64,000 bases of DNA from Cyprinodon diabolis (lineage: Eukaryota; Chordata; Actinopteri; Cyprinodontiformes; Cyprinodontidae): positions 767,315 to 831,314 of the forward strand of contig CM060081.1 in NCBI GenBank assembly GCA_030533445.1, given 5' to 3'. Shown one piece after another: positions 44,319 through 56,225 of the stretch. Under the pieces are notes generated by a model. That model saw nothing but the letters and a program-made list of their open reading frames with translations. It was not told the origin of the DNA and did not search any database. The translations under genes were made by a program, and so were the position numbers. Position 1 is the first letter of the stretch. Each line of letters begins with the position of its first letter.

Positions 44319-46832
44319 TACAAAACCTGCAACACAAATACAAATGCTGCAACACACATACAAAACCTGCAACACAAATAAAAAAGCTGCAACACAAATA
44401 CAAAACCTCCAACACAAATACAAAAGCTGCAACACAAATACCAAACCTGCAACACAAATACAAAACCTCCAACACAAATACCAAACCTGCAACACAAATA
44501 CAAAACCTCCAACATAAATACAAAAGCTGCAACACAAATACCAAACCTGCAACACAAATACAAAACCTCCAACACAAATACCAAACCTGCAACACAAATA
44601 CAAAACCTCCAACACAAATACCAAACCTGCAACACAAATACAAAACCTCCAACACAAATACAAAACCTGCAACACAAATAAAAAAGCTGCAACACAAATA
44701 CAAAAGCTGCAACACAAATACCAAACCTGCAACACAAATACAAAACCTCCAACACAAATACCAAACCTCCAACACAAATACCAAACCTCCAACACAAATA
44801 CAAAACCTCCAACACAAATACCAAACCTGCAACACAAATACAAAAGCTGCAACACAAATACAAAACCTCCAACACAAATACAAAACCTCTAACACAAATA
44901 CAAAACCTGCAACACAAATACAAAACCTGCAACACAAATACAAAACCTGCAACACAAATACAAAAGCTGCAACACAAATACAAAACCTGCAACACAAATA
45001 CAAAACCTGCAACACAAATACAAAACCTCCAACACAAATACAAAACCTGCAACACAAATACAAAACCTGCAACACAAATACAAAAGCTGCAACACAAATA
45101 CAAAACCTGCAACACAAATACAAAACCTGCAACACAAATACAAAACCTGCAACACAAATACAAAACCTCCAACACAAATACAAAACCTGCAACACAAATA
45201 CAAAACCTGCAACACAAATACAAAACCTCCAACACAAATACAAAACCTGCAACACAAATACAAAACCTGCAACACAAATACAAAAGCTGCAACACAAATA
45301 CCAAACCTCCAACACAAATACAAAACCTCCAACACAAATACAAAACCTGCAACACAAATACAAAACCTGCAACACAAATACAAAACCTCCAACACAAATA
45401 CAAAACCTGCAACACAAATACAAAAGCTGCAACACAAATACAAAAGCTGCAACACAAATACAAAAGCTGCAACACAAATACAAAACCTCCAACACAAATA
45501 CAAAACCTGCAACACAAATACAAAACCTCCAACACAAATACAAAACCTCCAACACAAATACAAAACCTGCAACACAAATACAAAACCTGCAACACAAATA
45601 CAAAAGCTGCAACACAAATACAAAACCTGCAACACAAATACAAAACCTGCAACACAAATACAAAAGCTGCAACACAAATACAAAAGCTGCAACACAAATA
45701 CAAAAGCTGCAACACAAATACAAAACCTGCAACACAAATACAAAACCTGCAACACAAATACAAAAACTGCAACACAAATACAAAACCTCCAACACAAATA
45801 TAAAAGCTGCAACACAAATACAAAACCTGCAACACAAATACAAAACCTGCAACACAAATACAAAACCTGCAACACAAATACAAAAGCTGCAACACAAATA
45901 CAAAACCTGCAACACAAATACAAAAGCTGCAACACAAATACAAAACCTCCAACACAAATATAAAAGCTGCAACACAAATACAAAAGCTGCAACACAAATA
46001 CAAAACCTCCAACACAAATACAAAACCTGCAACACAAATACAAAACCTCCAACACAAATACAAAACCTCCAACACAAATATAAAAGCTGCAACACAAATA
46101 CAAAAGCTGCAACACAAATACAAAACCTCCAACACAAATACAAAAGCTGCAACACAAATACAAAACCTCCAACACAAATATAAAAGCTGCAACACAAATA
46201 CAAAAGCTGCAACACAAATACAAAACCTCCAACACAAATACAAAACCTCCAACACAAATATAAAAGCTGCAACACAAATACAAAAGCTGCAACACAAATA
46301 CAAAACCTGCAACACAAATACAAAAGCTGCAACACAAATACAAAACCTCCAACACAAATATAAAAGCTGCAACACAAATACAAAAGCTGCAACACAAATA
46401 CAAAACCTCCAACACAAATATAAAAGCTGCAACACAAATACAAAAGCTGCAACACAAATACAAAACCTCCAACACAAATATAAAAGCTGCAACACAAATA
46501 CAAAACCTGCAACACAAATACAAAACCTCCAACACAAATACAAAACCTCCAACACAAATACAAAACCTGCAACACAAATACAAAACCTGCAACACAAATA
46601 CAAAAGCTGCAACACAAATACAAAACCTCCAACACAAATATAAAAGCTGCAACACAAATACAAAACCTCCAACACAAATACAAAACCTCCAACACAAATA
46701 CAAAACCTGCAACACAAATACAAAACCTGCAACACAAATACAAAAGCTGCAACACAAATACAAAACCTGCAACACAAATACAAAAGCTGCAACACAAATA
46801 CAAAACCTCCAACACAAATATAAAAGCCACAA
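44316..46832. repeat. 20-bp satellite, about 125 copies
   Basis: Unit caaaacctgcaacacaaata with variants at the ctgc/ctcc, cc/gc and caaaa/ccaaa/taaaa positions. The left part is enriched in ccaaacctgc alternating with caaaacctcc (40-bp dimer, 44581-44640). The right part has an exact 60-bp trimer (caaaagctgc, caaaacctcc, taaaagctgc units) repeated three times at 46321-46500. Lacking stops in most phases, it is open for hundreds of codons in several frames, but this is not a gene. Confidence 0.97.
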
Positions 46833-47455
46833 CAGAAAAATGAAAACCACAACGGAATGGCCTCAAAGAAGATATAAAACTACAACAATAGTTAGGCACC
46901 CGCTGGTCGTCTTACACATAGACATTACATACGTAGACCCCTTATTGGACACTGGCCAACGTGCCTTGAGGACGCCCATCTCGGATCAAACCACAGTTCA
47001 GACAGCTGCAGTCAGAATGAATAGGAGGCTCCTTAGATCTCATTTTATTCACATGAAAGATGAGCCAGAGATAATATAACAATAATCTATTACATGTCAC
47101 AACCTTTAAAAGACCAAAAGTAAATTCTAAAATGACCTTTAAGTTAGATTACACATATTCAGATTAAAAAACTATTTAAACTGAACTCAAACTGGATGAA
47201 ATACATGCAAAGTTATATATTTTGCAATTGAATATTAATATGATAAACACAAAGTTAGTGTTAATATATTATAAGATTATGTTTGACAAATATATGTTTA
47301 TAAAGTATATTATAAATAAAATATTCAGTGTTTTTAAAGATAGCTCTTTGATAATGAGTATTATGAGCTATGGAGGAAATTTAGTTGTATTGTGATTTAC
47401 AAAAGAGAGTAAAGTTGTTATTTTGTTTTTAAATTCATTTTATGTTAACTTTTAT
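46833..47455. other. Unassigned stretch
   Basis: AT-rich after 47090. 46890-47000 (cgtagaccccttattggac) may be part of an unidentified repeat. No gene. Confidence 0.4.
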
Positions 47456-47660
47456 GTTTTTATGTATTTGTGTTGCAGCTTTTATATTTGTGTTGCAGCT
47501 TTTGTATTTGTGTTGCGGCTTTTGTAATCGTGTTGCGGCTTTTGTCTTTATGTTGCAGCTTTTGTATTTACGTTTCAGCTTTTGTATTAGTGTTGCGGCT
47601 TTTGTATTTGTGTTGCAGCTTTTGTGTTTATGTTTCAGCTTTTGTATTAGTGTTGATACC
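47456..47660. repeat. Short array of the same 20-bp satellite, inverse orientation
   Basis: About ten units of tttgtgttgcagcttttgta, the reverse complement of the main satellite unit. They are more diverged (tgtttcagc, attagtgttg variants). It lies 620 bp from the main array. Confidence 0.93.
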
Positions 47661-47667
47661 TCTGGGC

Positions 47668-47896
47668 CACCGTAGGTGAGTGGTGGCCTGGTGGATAGAG
47701 CAATGCTCTTGTGCTCTGAGAAGGATGCAAGTACACGGTTCGATCCCCACTGCCTCCACTCTGGGTCCCTGAGCAAGACCCTTAACCCTATTCTGCTGTC
47801 CAGGCGCTGTACAATGGCAGCCCTCTGCTCCCCAAGGGGAGGGGTTAAATGCACAGAAATAATTTCTCCTTTGTGACACTAATAAAGTTCAATTAT
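47668..47896 (+). mobile_element. tRNA-derived SINE
   Basis: The head has an A-box-like tggcctggtggatagag (47684-47700) and a B-box ggttcgatccc (47737-47747) at tRNA-like spacing, the internal RNA polymerase III promoter. The body cctgagcaagacccttaacc is followed by a LINE-like tail with aataaagttcaattat. It has no protein. It would depend on a LINE for mobility. Confidence 0.8.
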
Positions 47897-47924
47897 AAAA
47901 TGATCTGCAGTAGAAACTGACACA

Positions 47925-48165
47925 CCCTTTGCCAGCTGAAGCCCAGAGCATCACAGAGCCTCCTCCATGTTTCACAGTAGGCACAACCTTTTTATTTATA
48001 TTCTTTTGTCTGTGAAAATAGACCTTTGCACAAATTTCCATTTTGTTTTCCCAGAAATGTTTTTGTTTGTCAAAAGGTAGTTTAGCAAATTCCAGTTTGG
48101 CTTTTTTAGGATTTGTTTACAACAATGGTGTTATGTTCACTTTGGCTTCATTTACGTCCTTTTAC
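47925..48165 (-). pseudogene. Tc1-like transposase fragment
   Basis: The minus strand near 47985-47935 reads PTVKHGGGSVM, followed by LWAS. This is the glycine-rich motif of Tc1 transposases. The surrounding text (complement of ttgtttgtcaaaaggtag) is recognisable but heavily decayed. No ends were found. Confidence 0.6.
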
Positions 48166-48429
48166 TCACATGATTTAATATTGGATATATATATATATTT
48201 TTTTTTATTTAAATGTTTTTATATATATTTATAATAGATTTTTATGGCTTTGTATGTGTGTTATGATAGATTTTTTTGTCAATTCCAGCTTTTATAAAAT
48301 GAATGTTTCAGAAATGAACCAATGACTATGTGACTGACTCAGAAGATTAAACACTGCAGCTTTTAATCATTTTAGGAAGAAGAAGAAGAATCTCTCTCAC
48401 AATAGGCAATCTTAAAATAGTGTCAGTGG
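48166..48429. other. Unassigned AT-rich stretch
   Basis: AT-rich with an (AT)n at 48186-48200. Nothing else seen. Confidence 0.4.
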
Positions 48430-48774
48430 GCTCCTCTTTACCAAATATAGGTTATCCAAACACTCCAGCTCTCTCCCTTTCTCCCCGGGTTGTACCATTG
48501 CAGGCAGAGATTCAACGTCTACATGTGCGATGTGAGCTGGAGATGAATACTTCATCTCTGACCCATTTTACTGGCGATATCTGAGGCTCGGTGATCGCTC
48601 CTGGTACAGTCTCTCTCCCCATCTCCTCTAGCCCGGATTCTGCGCTCCTCTCCTCTCCACTCCTCTCTGCTCCTCTCCTTTACTCTTCCTCTCTCCATCT
48701 CTCCGTCCGAAGGCAGAGAGGAGGGAGGAATAGAGCGAGCTTCTGCTGTGGAAAAAGGGACGGAAACGGAAAAA
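48430..48774 (+). other. Possible non-coding first exon with splice donor
   Basis: GC/CT-rich single-copy-looking block (ctctcctctccactcctctc, then gaggagggaggaatagagcg) ending cggaaaaa immediately before gtaagtag, a near-ideal splice donor (GT at 48775). Composition shifts sharply from AT-rich flanks. No reliable coding frame is present; the 63-aa frame at 48591 is low-complexity. It could be a 5' UTR exon of a host gene on the plus strand, but this is inference. Confidence 0.25.
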
Positions 48775-49429
48775 GTAAGTAGCTCCAGAGGGATAGTAAA
48801 TGGAAATGTTGTCGCTCTGTCTGATAAGGCTCAGTTGTTCTTTGTGTTTAGATCTGCTATAGTCAGTAAACTTAGTGCCTTAGACTGACGTCATGGGAAA
48901 CTATGGTCTGCAAACATTCAAACTATTTGAAAAGATCACAGATGTGGGTTTGTTTAAGCTTAAGAAAGGATGCACTGAACTATCAAACCATTTTGGAATC
49001 ATATTATTATCCGAAAGTTTTCATGCTCCAAGGTTCACAAATAAAAAAATACAACAAAAATATTAACAAAAATCATTAACTTCGAAACCGCTCCATTGAA
49101 AAGTCATGTCACTAGTGAATAGACTATCAGTGTAACACTGTTCATTCAGGCAGAAATCAAAGTTATGGTCATAAAAATGTTGAACAACTGCAAGTCAAAA
49201 ATGCGGTTATATGTCAACACTAACAAGACGGTTTAAGAAATCCTTAATTGGAACCCGAAATGATCACGGTGTCTTTGGAGGAGCTGCAGAGAGCCACCCA
49301 TTAGCTGACAGGACACAAATTATTTAAACAGATCTGATCAAACAACACAAGATGCTGCTGGTTGGGTTTACTAGGAAAATTGTTACTAAAGTAGAAGCCA
49401 TTAAGAAATACCTCACTTTCCTTGATGGG
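48775..49429. other. Unassigned stretch
   Basis: Nothing recognised. 49394-49429 is the left flank shared with the second minisatellite. Confidence 0.4.
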
Positions 49430-50203
49430 TCCTTGGTTGGTCCTTGGCTGGTCCTTGGCTGGTCCTTGGCTAGTCCTTGGCTGGACCTTGGCTAGTCCTT
49501 CACTAGTCCTTGGCTGGACCTTGGCTGGTCCTTGGCTGGACCTTGGCTGGCCCTTGGCTGGCCCTTGGCTGGTCCTTGGCTGGTCCTTGGCTAGTCCTTG
49601 GCTGGTCCTTGGCTAGTCCTTGGCTGGTCCTTGGCTGGTCCTTGGCTGGCCCTTGGCCGGTCCTTGGCCGATCCTTGGCTGATCCTTGGCTGGCCCTTGG
49701 CTGGTCCTTGGCTGGCCCTTGGCTGGTTCCTGGCTGGTCCTTGGCTGGTCCTTGGCTGGTTCCTGGCTGGTTCTTGGCTGGTCCTTGGCTGGTCCTTCGC
49801 TAGTCCTTGGCTGGTCCTTGGCTTGTCATTGGCTGGTCCTTGGCTGGTCCTTCGCTAGTCCTTGGCTGGTCCTTGGCTTGTCATTGGCTGGTCCTTGGCT
49901 GGTCCTTCGCTAGTCCTTAGCTGGCCCTTGGCTGGTCCTTGGCTAGCCCTTGGCTGGTCCTTCGCTAGTCCTAGACTGGTCCTTGGCTGGTCCTTGGCTG
50001 GCCCTTGGCTGGTCCTTGGCTAGTCCTTGGCTGGTCTTTGGTTAGTCCTTCGCTATTCCTTGGCTGGTCCTTGGCTGGTCCTTGGCTGGCCCTTGGCCGA
50101 TCCTTGGCTGGTCCTTGGCTGGCCCTTGGCTGGTCCTTGGCTGATCCTTGGCTGGTCTTTGGCTGGTCCTTGGCTGGTCCTTGGCTAGTCCTTGGCTGGT
50201 CCC
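49430..50203. repeat. 11-bp minisatellite, locus 1
   Basis: About 70 units of tccttggctgg with ttgg, tagtcc, cccttgg and ttcc variants. An 11-bp period without stops opens all three plus frames (LGWSLAGPWLV-type peptide). This is not a gene. Confidence 0.97.
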
Positions 50204-50430
50204 TTAAAATTCCTTTTTAAGCATCATAACTTTGTACTAAAATATTCTTTCTGTCTAAAGAGAAGCGCCATCTCCTGGTCAGACTCTGTAATTTGGTGCA
50301 AGGGTGGAGTCAGAGTAAACAAAATGCACACCCAGGAAAAGGCCAGTGGCTGGAAGTTAAAGGGGATTTGGCTGGGAGTCGCAGGGAAGTGGGCGGCCAT
50401 TTTGGCCGGCTGCTAATGTAGTACTTCTCA
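50204..50430. other. Unassigned stretch with duplicated flank
   Basis: 50204-50260 (catcataactttgtactaaa then atattctttctgt) matches 53170-53214, the right flank of the second minisatellite. Otherwise nothing seen. Confidence 0.6.
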
Positions 50431-50437
50431 TCATTCT

Positions 50438-50520
50438 CCCCACAGTGAAACATGGTGGTGGCAGCATCATGATGTAGGAATGTGTTGTCCCAGAAACTGG
50501 TAAAAGTTTATTTTAGTGAT
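50438..50520 (+). pseudogene. Tc1-like transposase scrap
   Basis: cacagtgaaacatggtggtg then gcagcatcatgatg encodes TVKHGGGSIM, the glycine-rich motif of Tc1 transposases. A stop follows. Only this scrap is recognisable. Confidence 0.6.
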
Positions 50521-50599
50521 GAAGTTAAAACAGGGTGAATGCTGGAAGAAAATCTTCCTGTAGGATGTTGGAAGAATGGGCCAAAATCCCACCTGATGA

Positions 50600-51237
50600 A
50601 TGCATGTGACTCATTTCTCCGTACCGGAGGCGTGCAGGAGTGCATGGGCCGCTCCTAAAGACCTTCTCTGAGTCTGCTGTGGCAGCAGCCATCTTCTATG
50701 GAGCTGTCTGTTGAAGCAGCGGCTCATCTGTAGCTGAGAGGAAGCGGCTGGATCAGCTGATCAGGAAGAACAGCTCTGTGATTGGATGCCCTATGGACTC
50801 AGAGCAGGAGGTGGGAAACAGACGGATTCTCACTAAATGAACATCTCCCCCCCATGCTGGTTCAGCTGGTGCTGAACTGGACAGCTCCTTCAGTGACAGA
50901 CTGCTGCACCTTAAACGCACCAGGGAGCGTTATCACAGATCCTTACATGTCATTCTGCACATCTTTGATGTCTAAAATTTCCACAGCTGGATATTGGTTA
51001 TTTATTCACCAGGTTTTAGATTGTTAAAACACTTTACATTGTTTTATTTTATTTTATTGTTTATCTTTTAAATCTTCACTATTATGTTATTCTTATATAT
51101 TTTTCAAAAGTACATATTTGTTTGACCTTTTTTTCTATAATCTTTTTGCTGCTGTATCACCAGAATTACCCCATTGTGGGACAATAGAGGAATTTTCTAT
51201 TCTATTCTATTTTATTCTATTCTATTCTATTCTAAAT
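50600..51237 (+). pseudogene. LINE 3' end (C-terminal RT and tail)
   Basis: The plus strand reads HGPLLKTFSESAVAAAIFYG, then SVAERKRLDQLIRKNSSVIG. This is the C-terminal domain of the same jockey/I/CR1-type LINE seen at 4600-5210. An AT-rich 3' UTR follows, then the tail accccattgtgggacaatag and a (TTCTA)n run. Stops and shifts are present. Confidence 0.82.
51194..51237. repeat. (TTCTA)n microsatellite at LINE tail
   Basis: About nine TTCTA/TTTTA pentamers directly at the 3' end of the LINE fragment. Confidence 0.95.
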
Positions 51238-52323
51238 TCAACTAAGCGTGTAAATAAATTGAAAATAAACAAGGCAAATATTACACAATGTGACAATATT
51301 TTAAGATTGTCTGAGGTATTTTTCTAGCTCTGGTTTAAAAAAGGTTTACTTTGTATTATTTTTTTTTATCATAGTTTCCATAAAGTTGGAAGAGCCTGGG
51401 TTTAACTGATATAAAGCTTTAGTTCCATAAGTTTAAAGCGGATTGAATGGTCTGTGCTGCCTGTCATAGCTGACTAGCTCCTTAGGCTTCTGCCCATCGC
51501 ATGAAATGATGATTGATGATGATGGATCTATTGTTGCATTCATCCTGACAGTGAGGACTAAGAATAAAACCACCTTCAAGCCTGATAACAAAGGTCACTT
51601 ACTCTATATTCACGCCACATGCCTGCCTCTAATGGACCGAGGTTCTAGAAGAGCGTCAACGTGATAGAAGAAGAATGACATTTCTGTTGCACTCCTTCAT
51701 CAATGACCATCGTCTTCCCCCACAAGTAGTTTAACTTATTTCCACAGACCTATGAGCTTTATTTTGATTATAAAAGTATTTAAAGCTTTTATATAATTAG
51801 ATGCATAGATGTTAGTGTACAGGAAAAAGTGTGGGTGATATATCATAACGTTTAGCTGAGTTTAACAACACTACTAGGCTTTTAGGGAAAAAATAAAGAG
51901 AGAGAGAGCACTTCACTTCTACTTTTACATTTCTACACTGAGTCACCATTCATTTGAACATTTTAGTTTTCGGTACTTTTACCGCTCCAGAACTCATCCT
52001 GAAACCTCAGACCTAGTTAGAGGCCGCTGATGCAAACATGTAGGTAGATTTAAAAAAAGCAAAGGCGACAGTTCTTTTACGTACCTTTTTTTATGCCGTA
52101 TTACCTGTTTTTAACATTCGACTCTAATGAACTGCTATTCTTTCATCAAACATCTTCTAAAAGGGTTTTTTTCCCTCGTTCCATGCATGTCTGAGTTATT
52201 CTCATGAATCTTGCTGAAATGAACAGCAGACCCTCCCTGTCCTAAAGAATAAACAGTCAGGCAATATACAGCCACTCCCTCCAGGAAGCGCCCATTCAGA
52301 ATTTCCTTACTTTCCTTAATGGC
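51238..52323. other. Single-copy-looking DNA
   Basis: No TE or gene recognised. The last 25 bases are the flank shared with the first minisatellite. Confidence 0.4.
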
Positions 52324-53161
52324 TCCTTGGTTGGTCCTTGGCTGGTCCTTGGCTGGCCCTTGGCTGGTCCTTGGTTGGTCTTTGGCTTGTCCTTGGCTGG
52401 TCCTTGGCTGGTCCTTGGCCGGTCCTTGGCTGGTCCTTGGCCGGTCCTTGGCTGGTCCTTGGCTGGCCCTTGGCTGGTCCTTGGTTGTTCCTTGGTTGGT
52501 CCTTGGCTGGTCCTTGGCTGGTCCTTGGCCGGTCCTTGGCTGGTCCTTGGTTGGTCCTTGGCTGGCCCTTGGCTGGCCCTTGGCTGGTCCTTGGTTGGTC
52601 CTTGGCTGGTCCTTGGCTGGCCCTTGGTTGGTCCTTGGTTGGTCCTTGGCTGGTCCTTGGTTGTTCCTTGGTTGGTCCTTGGCTGGTCCTTGGCTGCCCC
52701 TTGGCTGGTCCTTGGCTGGTCCTTGGTTGGTCCTTGGCTGGCCCTTGGCTGGCCCTTGGCTGGTCCTTGGTTGGTCCTTGGCTGGCCCTTGGTTGGTCCT
52801 TGGTTGGTCCTTGGCTGGTCCTTGGTTGGTCCTTGGCTGGCCCTTGGTTGGTCCTTGGTTGGTCCTTGGCTGGCCCTTGGCTGGTCCTTGGCTGGTCCTT
52901 GGCTGGCCCTTGGTTGGTCCTTGGCTGGCCCTTGGTTGGTCCTTGGCTGGTCCTTGGTTGGTCCTTGGCTGGCCCTTGGCTGGTCCTTGGTTGGTCCTTG
53001 GCTGGCCCTTGGCTGGTCCTTGGTTGGTCCTTGGCTGGTCCTTGGCTGGTCCTTGGTTGGTCCTTGGCTGGTCCTTGGCTGGTCCTTGGCTGGTCCTTGG
53101 TTGGTCCTTGGCTGATCCTTGGTTGGTCCTTGGCTAGTCCTTGGCTGGTCCTTGGCTGGTC
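52324..53161. repeat. 11-bp minisatellite, locus 2
   Basis: About 76 units of tccttggctgg/tccttggttgg with ccc variants, same orientation as locus 1. It is more homogeneous than locus 1 and has a higher share of the ttgg variant. All three plus frames are open for 262-280 codons; not a gene. Confidence 0.97.
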
Positions 53162-53664
53162 TTCTTCAGTTCTTTTTTAAACATCATTCTTTGTACTAAA
53201 ATATTCTTTCTGTGATGATTTGTGGGCATTAAGATCTAAAGACATTTTTTTAATATTTATTGGCTTTTGTTTTTTTTTTCTTGTAAAGAGCTTTGAATTT
53301 TCCATGGACTTTAAACAGTAATTCCTTGACTTTCCTTTGACCGTGGCTGATGCTCTTTTTTGTCTTATGATGCATAAACCATCTAAATGTAAAAAAATAA
53401 AATCTACATCTTATTTAAAGGAAGCTGCTGTATTTGTCCTTTTTGTAAAATCTTGTATGTTTTGTCTCCTTTAAACAGCAGGGCTACCATCCCTGTTGAC
53501 ATCTAAAGGCAAACAGATCTCAGAAAAATAAAAATATAAGGATTAAAGAGAATATAGACTTTTAGTTTTAGTGCTGAGGTTGTATATATCTATATATGCA
53601 AACGTTTAATAGAAAAGGTAACAGAATTGTCTGATTTCTTTCCTTTATAAGAAAAAGCAATGAA
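53162..53664. other. Unassigned stretch
   Basis: Right flank of the minisatellite, then AT-rich DNA. Nothing else recognised. Confidence 0.4.
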
Positions 53665-53669
53665 ATATC

Positions 53670-54298
53670 TGTCATGATGGGTCTCTAGTGTATAAACCCA
53701 CATGCAGAACACCACAGAAACGGGGTAAAAGGTTAACAGTTTATTAAAGATGCACATACAGAAAAAACAAGAGCTGATTCTGGTACAGGTCCGGGACAGC
53801 AGTCACTGAGAATCTGCAGAGATGGATTGTTTGGTTAGCCAGGCAGCGGAGAGGACTGGTTGATGTTTGATTCAGGTTTGTACCTTGATGAGGTTCAGGG
53901 AGATCACTGGAGAGGGGGAACCAATTGGGTCCAGAGACAGTGGGTTCAGCAGAGAGCTCAGCAGCAGCAGCGTCTAGCTTCAGACTATTGAGTTTCAGAC
54001 CTTGAATGAAGTCCAAGCTCTCCCATGAGAGCTGATTGGGGAATCCAGACTGATTGTCTTCAGGTTTGGCTTCCTAGGGCAGGCAGGCAGGTTTCCAAGC
54101 TAGCTCCTCCAGAGCTACAGGTCTTAGTCAGACTTTCCAAAGCTGGTCAACACTCCGGCGAAGAAGTCAGGTCTGGCTGCTGCTTATGTAGGAGGTCTCC
54201 TGATGGGCTGATGATCCACAGGTGTGCAGGAGGCTCCAGCCCAGGAGACCCACAGCGCTCTCTGCTGGAGACAGGTGGCAGATCTCCAGATCCCAACA
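53670..54298 (-). mobile_element. Solo LTR, 629 bp, 5-bp target duplication
   Basis: Starts tgtcatgatggg and ends gatcccaaca. It is flanked by atatc at 53665-53669 and 54299-54303. On the minus strand it contains an AATAAA signal near the sense 3' end (complement of gtttattaaag). It is related to 15787-16507 and 59988-60428. No internal region, so a solo LTR. Confidence 0.92.
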
Positions 54299-54303
54299 AT
54301 ATC

Positions 54304-54804
54304 CCCACTAAAGCTTTTCTGTTATAGCATATTGATTATTTTTAATTATATTACATTTATTTGCTTTTAAACTAAAGGAAAAATATAGAAGAAACAATGA
54401 CTAAATTCAGTTTGGAAGGTCAAATAATTTTCTTTGGCAATTGGATTAGGGCCAGGCTACAGATTTAGTTTTCTTCTATTTCGAGAATAAAGTCCTAAAA
54501 TTTTGAGAAATTTTATAACAACTCTTCCAAGAAGCCCTTTCTTCCCTAAAATGAGGAATGTGGAGCATCATGTGAAGTTCTACTTTAGCATCGGTTTGAC
54601 AAATCAGGAAATCTTTCAGCAGCAGCATCAAACTGGGCAGGATGTCAAAGTGGACTCTGGTTGCTGATTGGTGGAGCTGGTCGGATGTCATCTGCTGGGC
54701 GGAGCTCCAAGCTTTCTTTCTGAAACAGTTGTTGAATGATGAATTTATTCTCGTAATGTTACGACTTTATTCTCAAAATAAAAATCCCCAACCTGACCCT
54801 TATA
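54304..54804. other. Unassigned stretch
   Basis: Nothing recognised. Confidence 0.4.
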
Positions 54805-54810
54805 CTCCAT

Positions 54811-55320
54811 TACGGAAGAGGATTAGGGCCACTGAAAAAAAAAAAAGTTTAAGATTTATTTCAGTTTAACATGGGAAAAAGTCAGAATTCTGACTTTTTT
54901 CTCAAACTTCTGACTTTAATCTCAGAATTCTGACTGAATTCCGACAATAAAAAAAGTCAGAATTCTGAGAATTAAAGTCATAATTCTGCGAAAAAAGTCA
55001 GAATTCTGACTTTTTTCTCAAAATTCTGACTTTAATCTCAGAATTCTGACTGAATTCCAACAATAAAAAAAGTCAGAATTCTGAGAATTAAAGTCATAAT
55101 TCTGCGAAAAAAGTCAGAATTCTGACTTTTTTCTCAAAATTCTGACTTTAATCTCAGAATTCTGACTGAATTCCAACAATAAAAAAAGTCAGAATTCTGA
55201 GAATTAAAGTCAGAATTCTGAGAAAAAAGTCAAAATTCTAATTTTTATCCCATACTATACTGAAATAAAATAAAAAAAATCAGTTAACTTTTTTTTCAGT
55301 GGCCCTAATCTTCTTCCGTA
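54811..55320. mobile_element. GAATTC-array MITE, copy 4
   Basis: tacggaagaggattagggcc at 54811 and the inverse end at 55320. Exact 6-bp duplication ctccat (54805-54810 and 55321-55326). The interior has three near-identical blocks of about 121 bp (ctgactttttt.../gaattc.gacaataaaaaaagt...) in which units alternate orientation. Confidence 0.96.
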
Positions 55321-55326
55321 CTCCAT

Positions 55327-55704
55327 AGTAAAATGGTGTTGTAATGTTTTTTTTATGTGGTAAACGTTTACATTTATCCTCCACCCATAAATGACTGATA
55401 TTTATGAAGGGAAAAACATGAATCTTCAGAAAAACCTTCTGAAGATCAACAGTTTGCTGCAGAACATTTTGGACAAGTCAACAAAATAGTGCTTAAGTGT
55501 GGTCTACTCAAATGGGATTAACAGCTGTGAGGCATGAGCATCATGGTAGGGGATTGTTATATTTCAATAACAGGAGGATGAATGGCGACATGTTTTGCAC
55601 AATTCTATTTAAAATGTTAATATAACACCAGCTGGACTTTTAGAACCCAAGTATTTAGTGACAGACTGACAAACTAAGGACTTAGACTTGGACGACTTTT
55701 ATTC
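55327..55704. other. Unassigned stretch
   Basis: Nothing recognised. Confidence 0.4.
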
Positions 55705-56095
55705 AAAGTTTTCTATCTAAGGAAAACCAGCTGATTGCATCGACTCATTGACTCTTCAGCAATCCCTCACACTAAGCATGCTTGTAGCGACAGTGGAGAG
55801 GAAAAACTCCCTTTGAACAGGAAGAAACCTCCAGCAGAACCAGGCTCAGTGTGAGCGGCCATCTGCTGAGGCCCACTGGGGTTCAAGGAGACAGAAGCAG
55901 ACATAGAAAAAGAAGCATAGATACAAAAGGCAACTGTCAACCAGCTCCACAGGCGGCCCCGTCCAGGAAACACACAGCCAGGCAGACGAGCTCCGAGCCA
56001 GCTCCCATGTCAGAGGATGAAGAGAGCACATCCAGTTAGTCACAGTCAGAGAAACAGGACTACACTGGAAAACAGGCCAAGCTCCAACATCAGAA
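55705..56095 (-). mobile_element. L2-type LINE 3' UTR fragment
   Basis: Begins caaagttttctatctaagg and runs to gctccaacatc, matching 35318-35700. The terminal 90 bp of tail is missing on the left and the coding region on the right. Confidence 0.88.
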
Positions 56096-56222
56096 AGATG
56101 TTACGGGCTCGGGACACGCAGCGCTGGGATGAAATGTCTTTAATGGAGGGAAGAGGAGCCCCCATGATCCTCTCTGCTGTTCTCACCTTCTTCCAGTCTA
56201 AGGTGCTGCAGCCTCCACACCT
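56096..56222 (-). mobile_element. Probable LINE 3' fragment
   Basis: gcccccatgatcctctctgc and tgttctcaccttcttccagt resemble, on the minus strand, the thumb-proximal region of fish jockey/I-type LINEs. It is short and without a clean frame. Confidence 0.4.
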
Positions 56223-56225
56223 GTG

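Noticed and set aside
44204..46899. Open frames of 625-882 codons on both strands across the satellite
   Set aside because: The 20-bp unit lacks stops in nearly every phase, so long frames are automatic. The predicted peptides are pure Cys/Val/Phe/Leu or Asn/Thr/Lys/Gln repeats, with no start context, domain or non-repeat sequence.
47684..47757. Functional tRNA gene
   Set aside because: A- and B-box-like words are present, but the segment does not fold convincingly as a cloverleaf and continues into a SINE body and LINE-like tail.
49422..53180. LGWSLAGPWLV-type proteins of up to 280 aa
   Set aside because: An 11-bp stop-free unit opens all three frames with the same peptide, which is the signature of a minisatellite and not of a gene.
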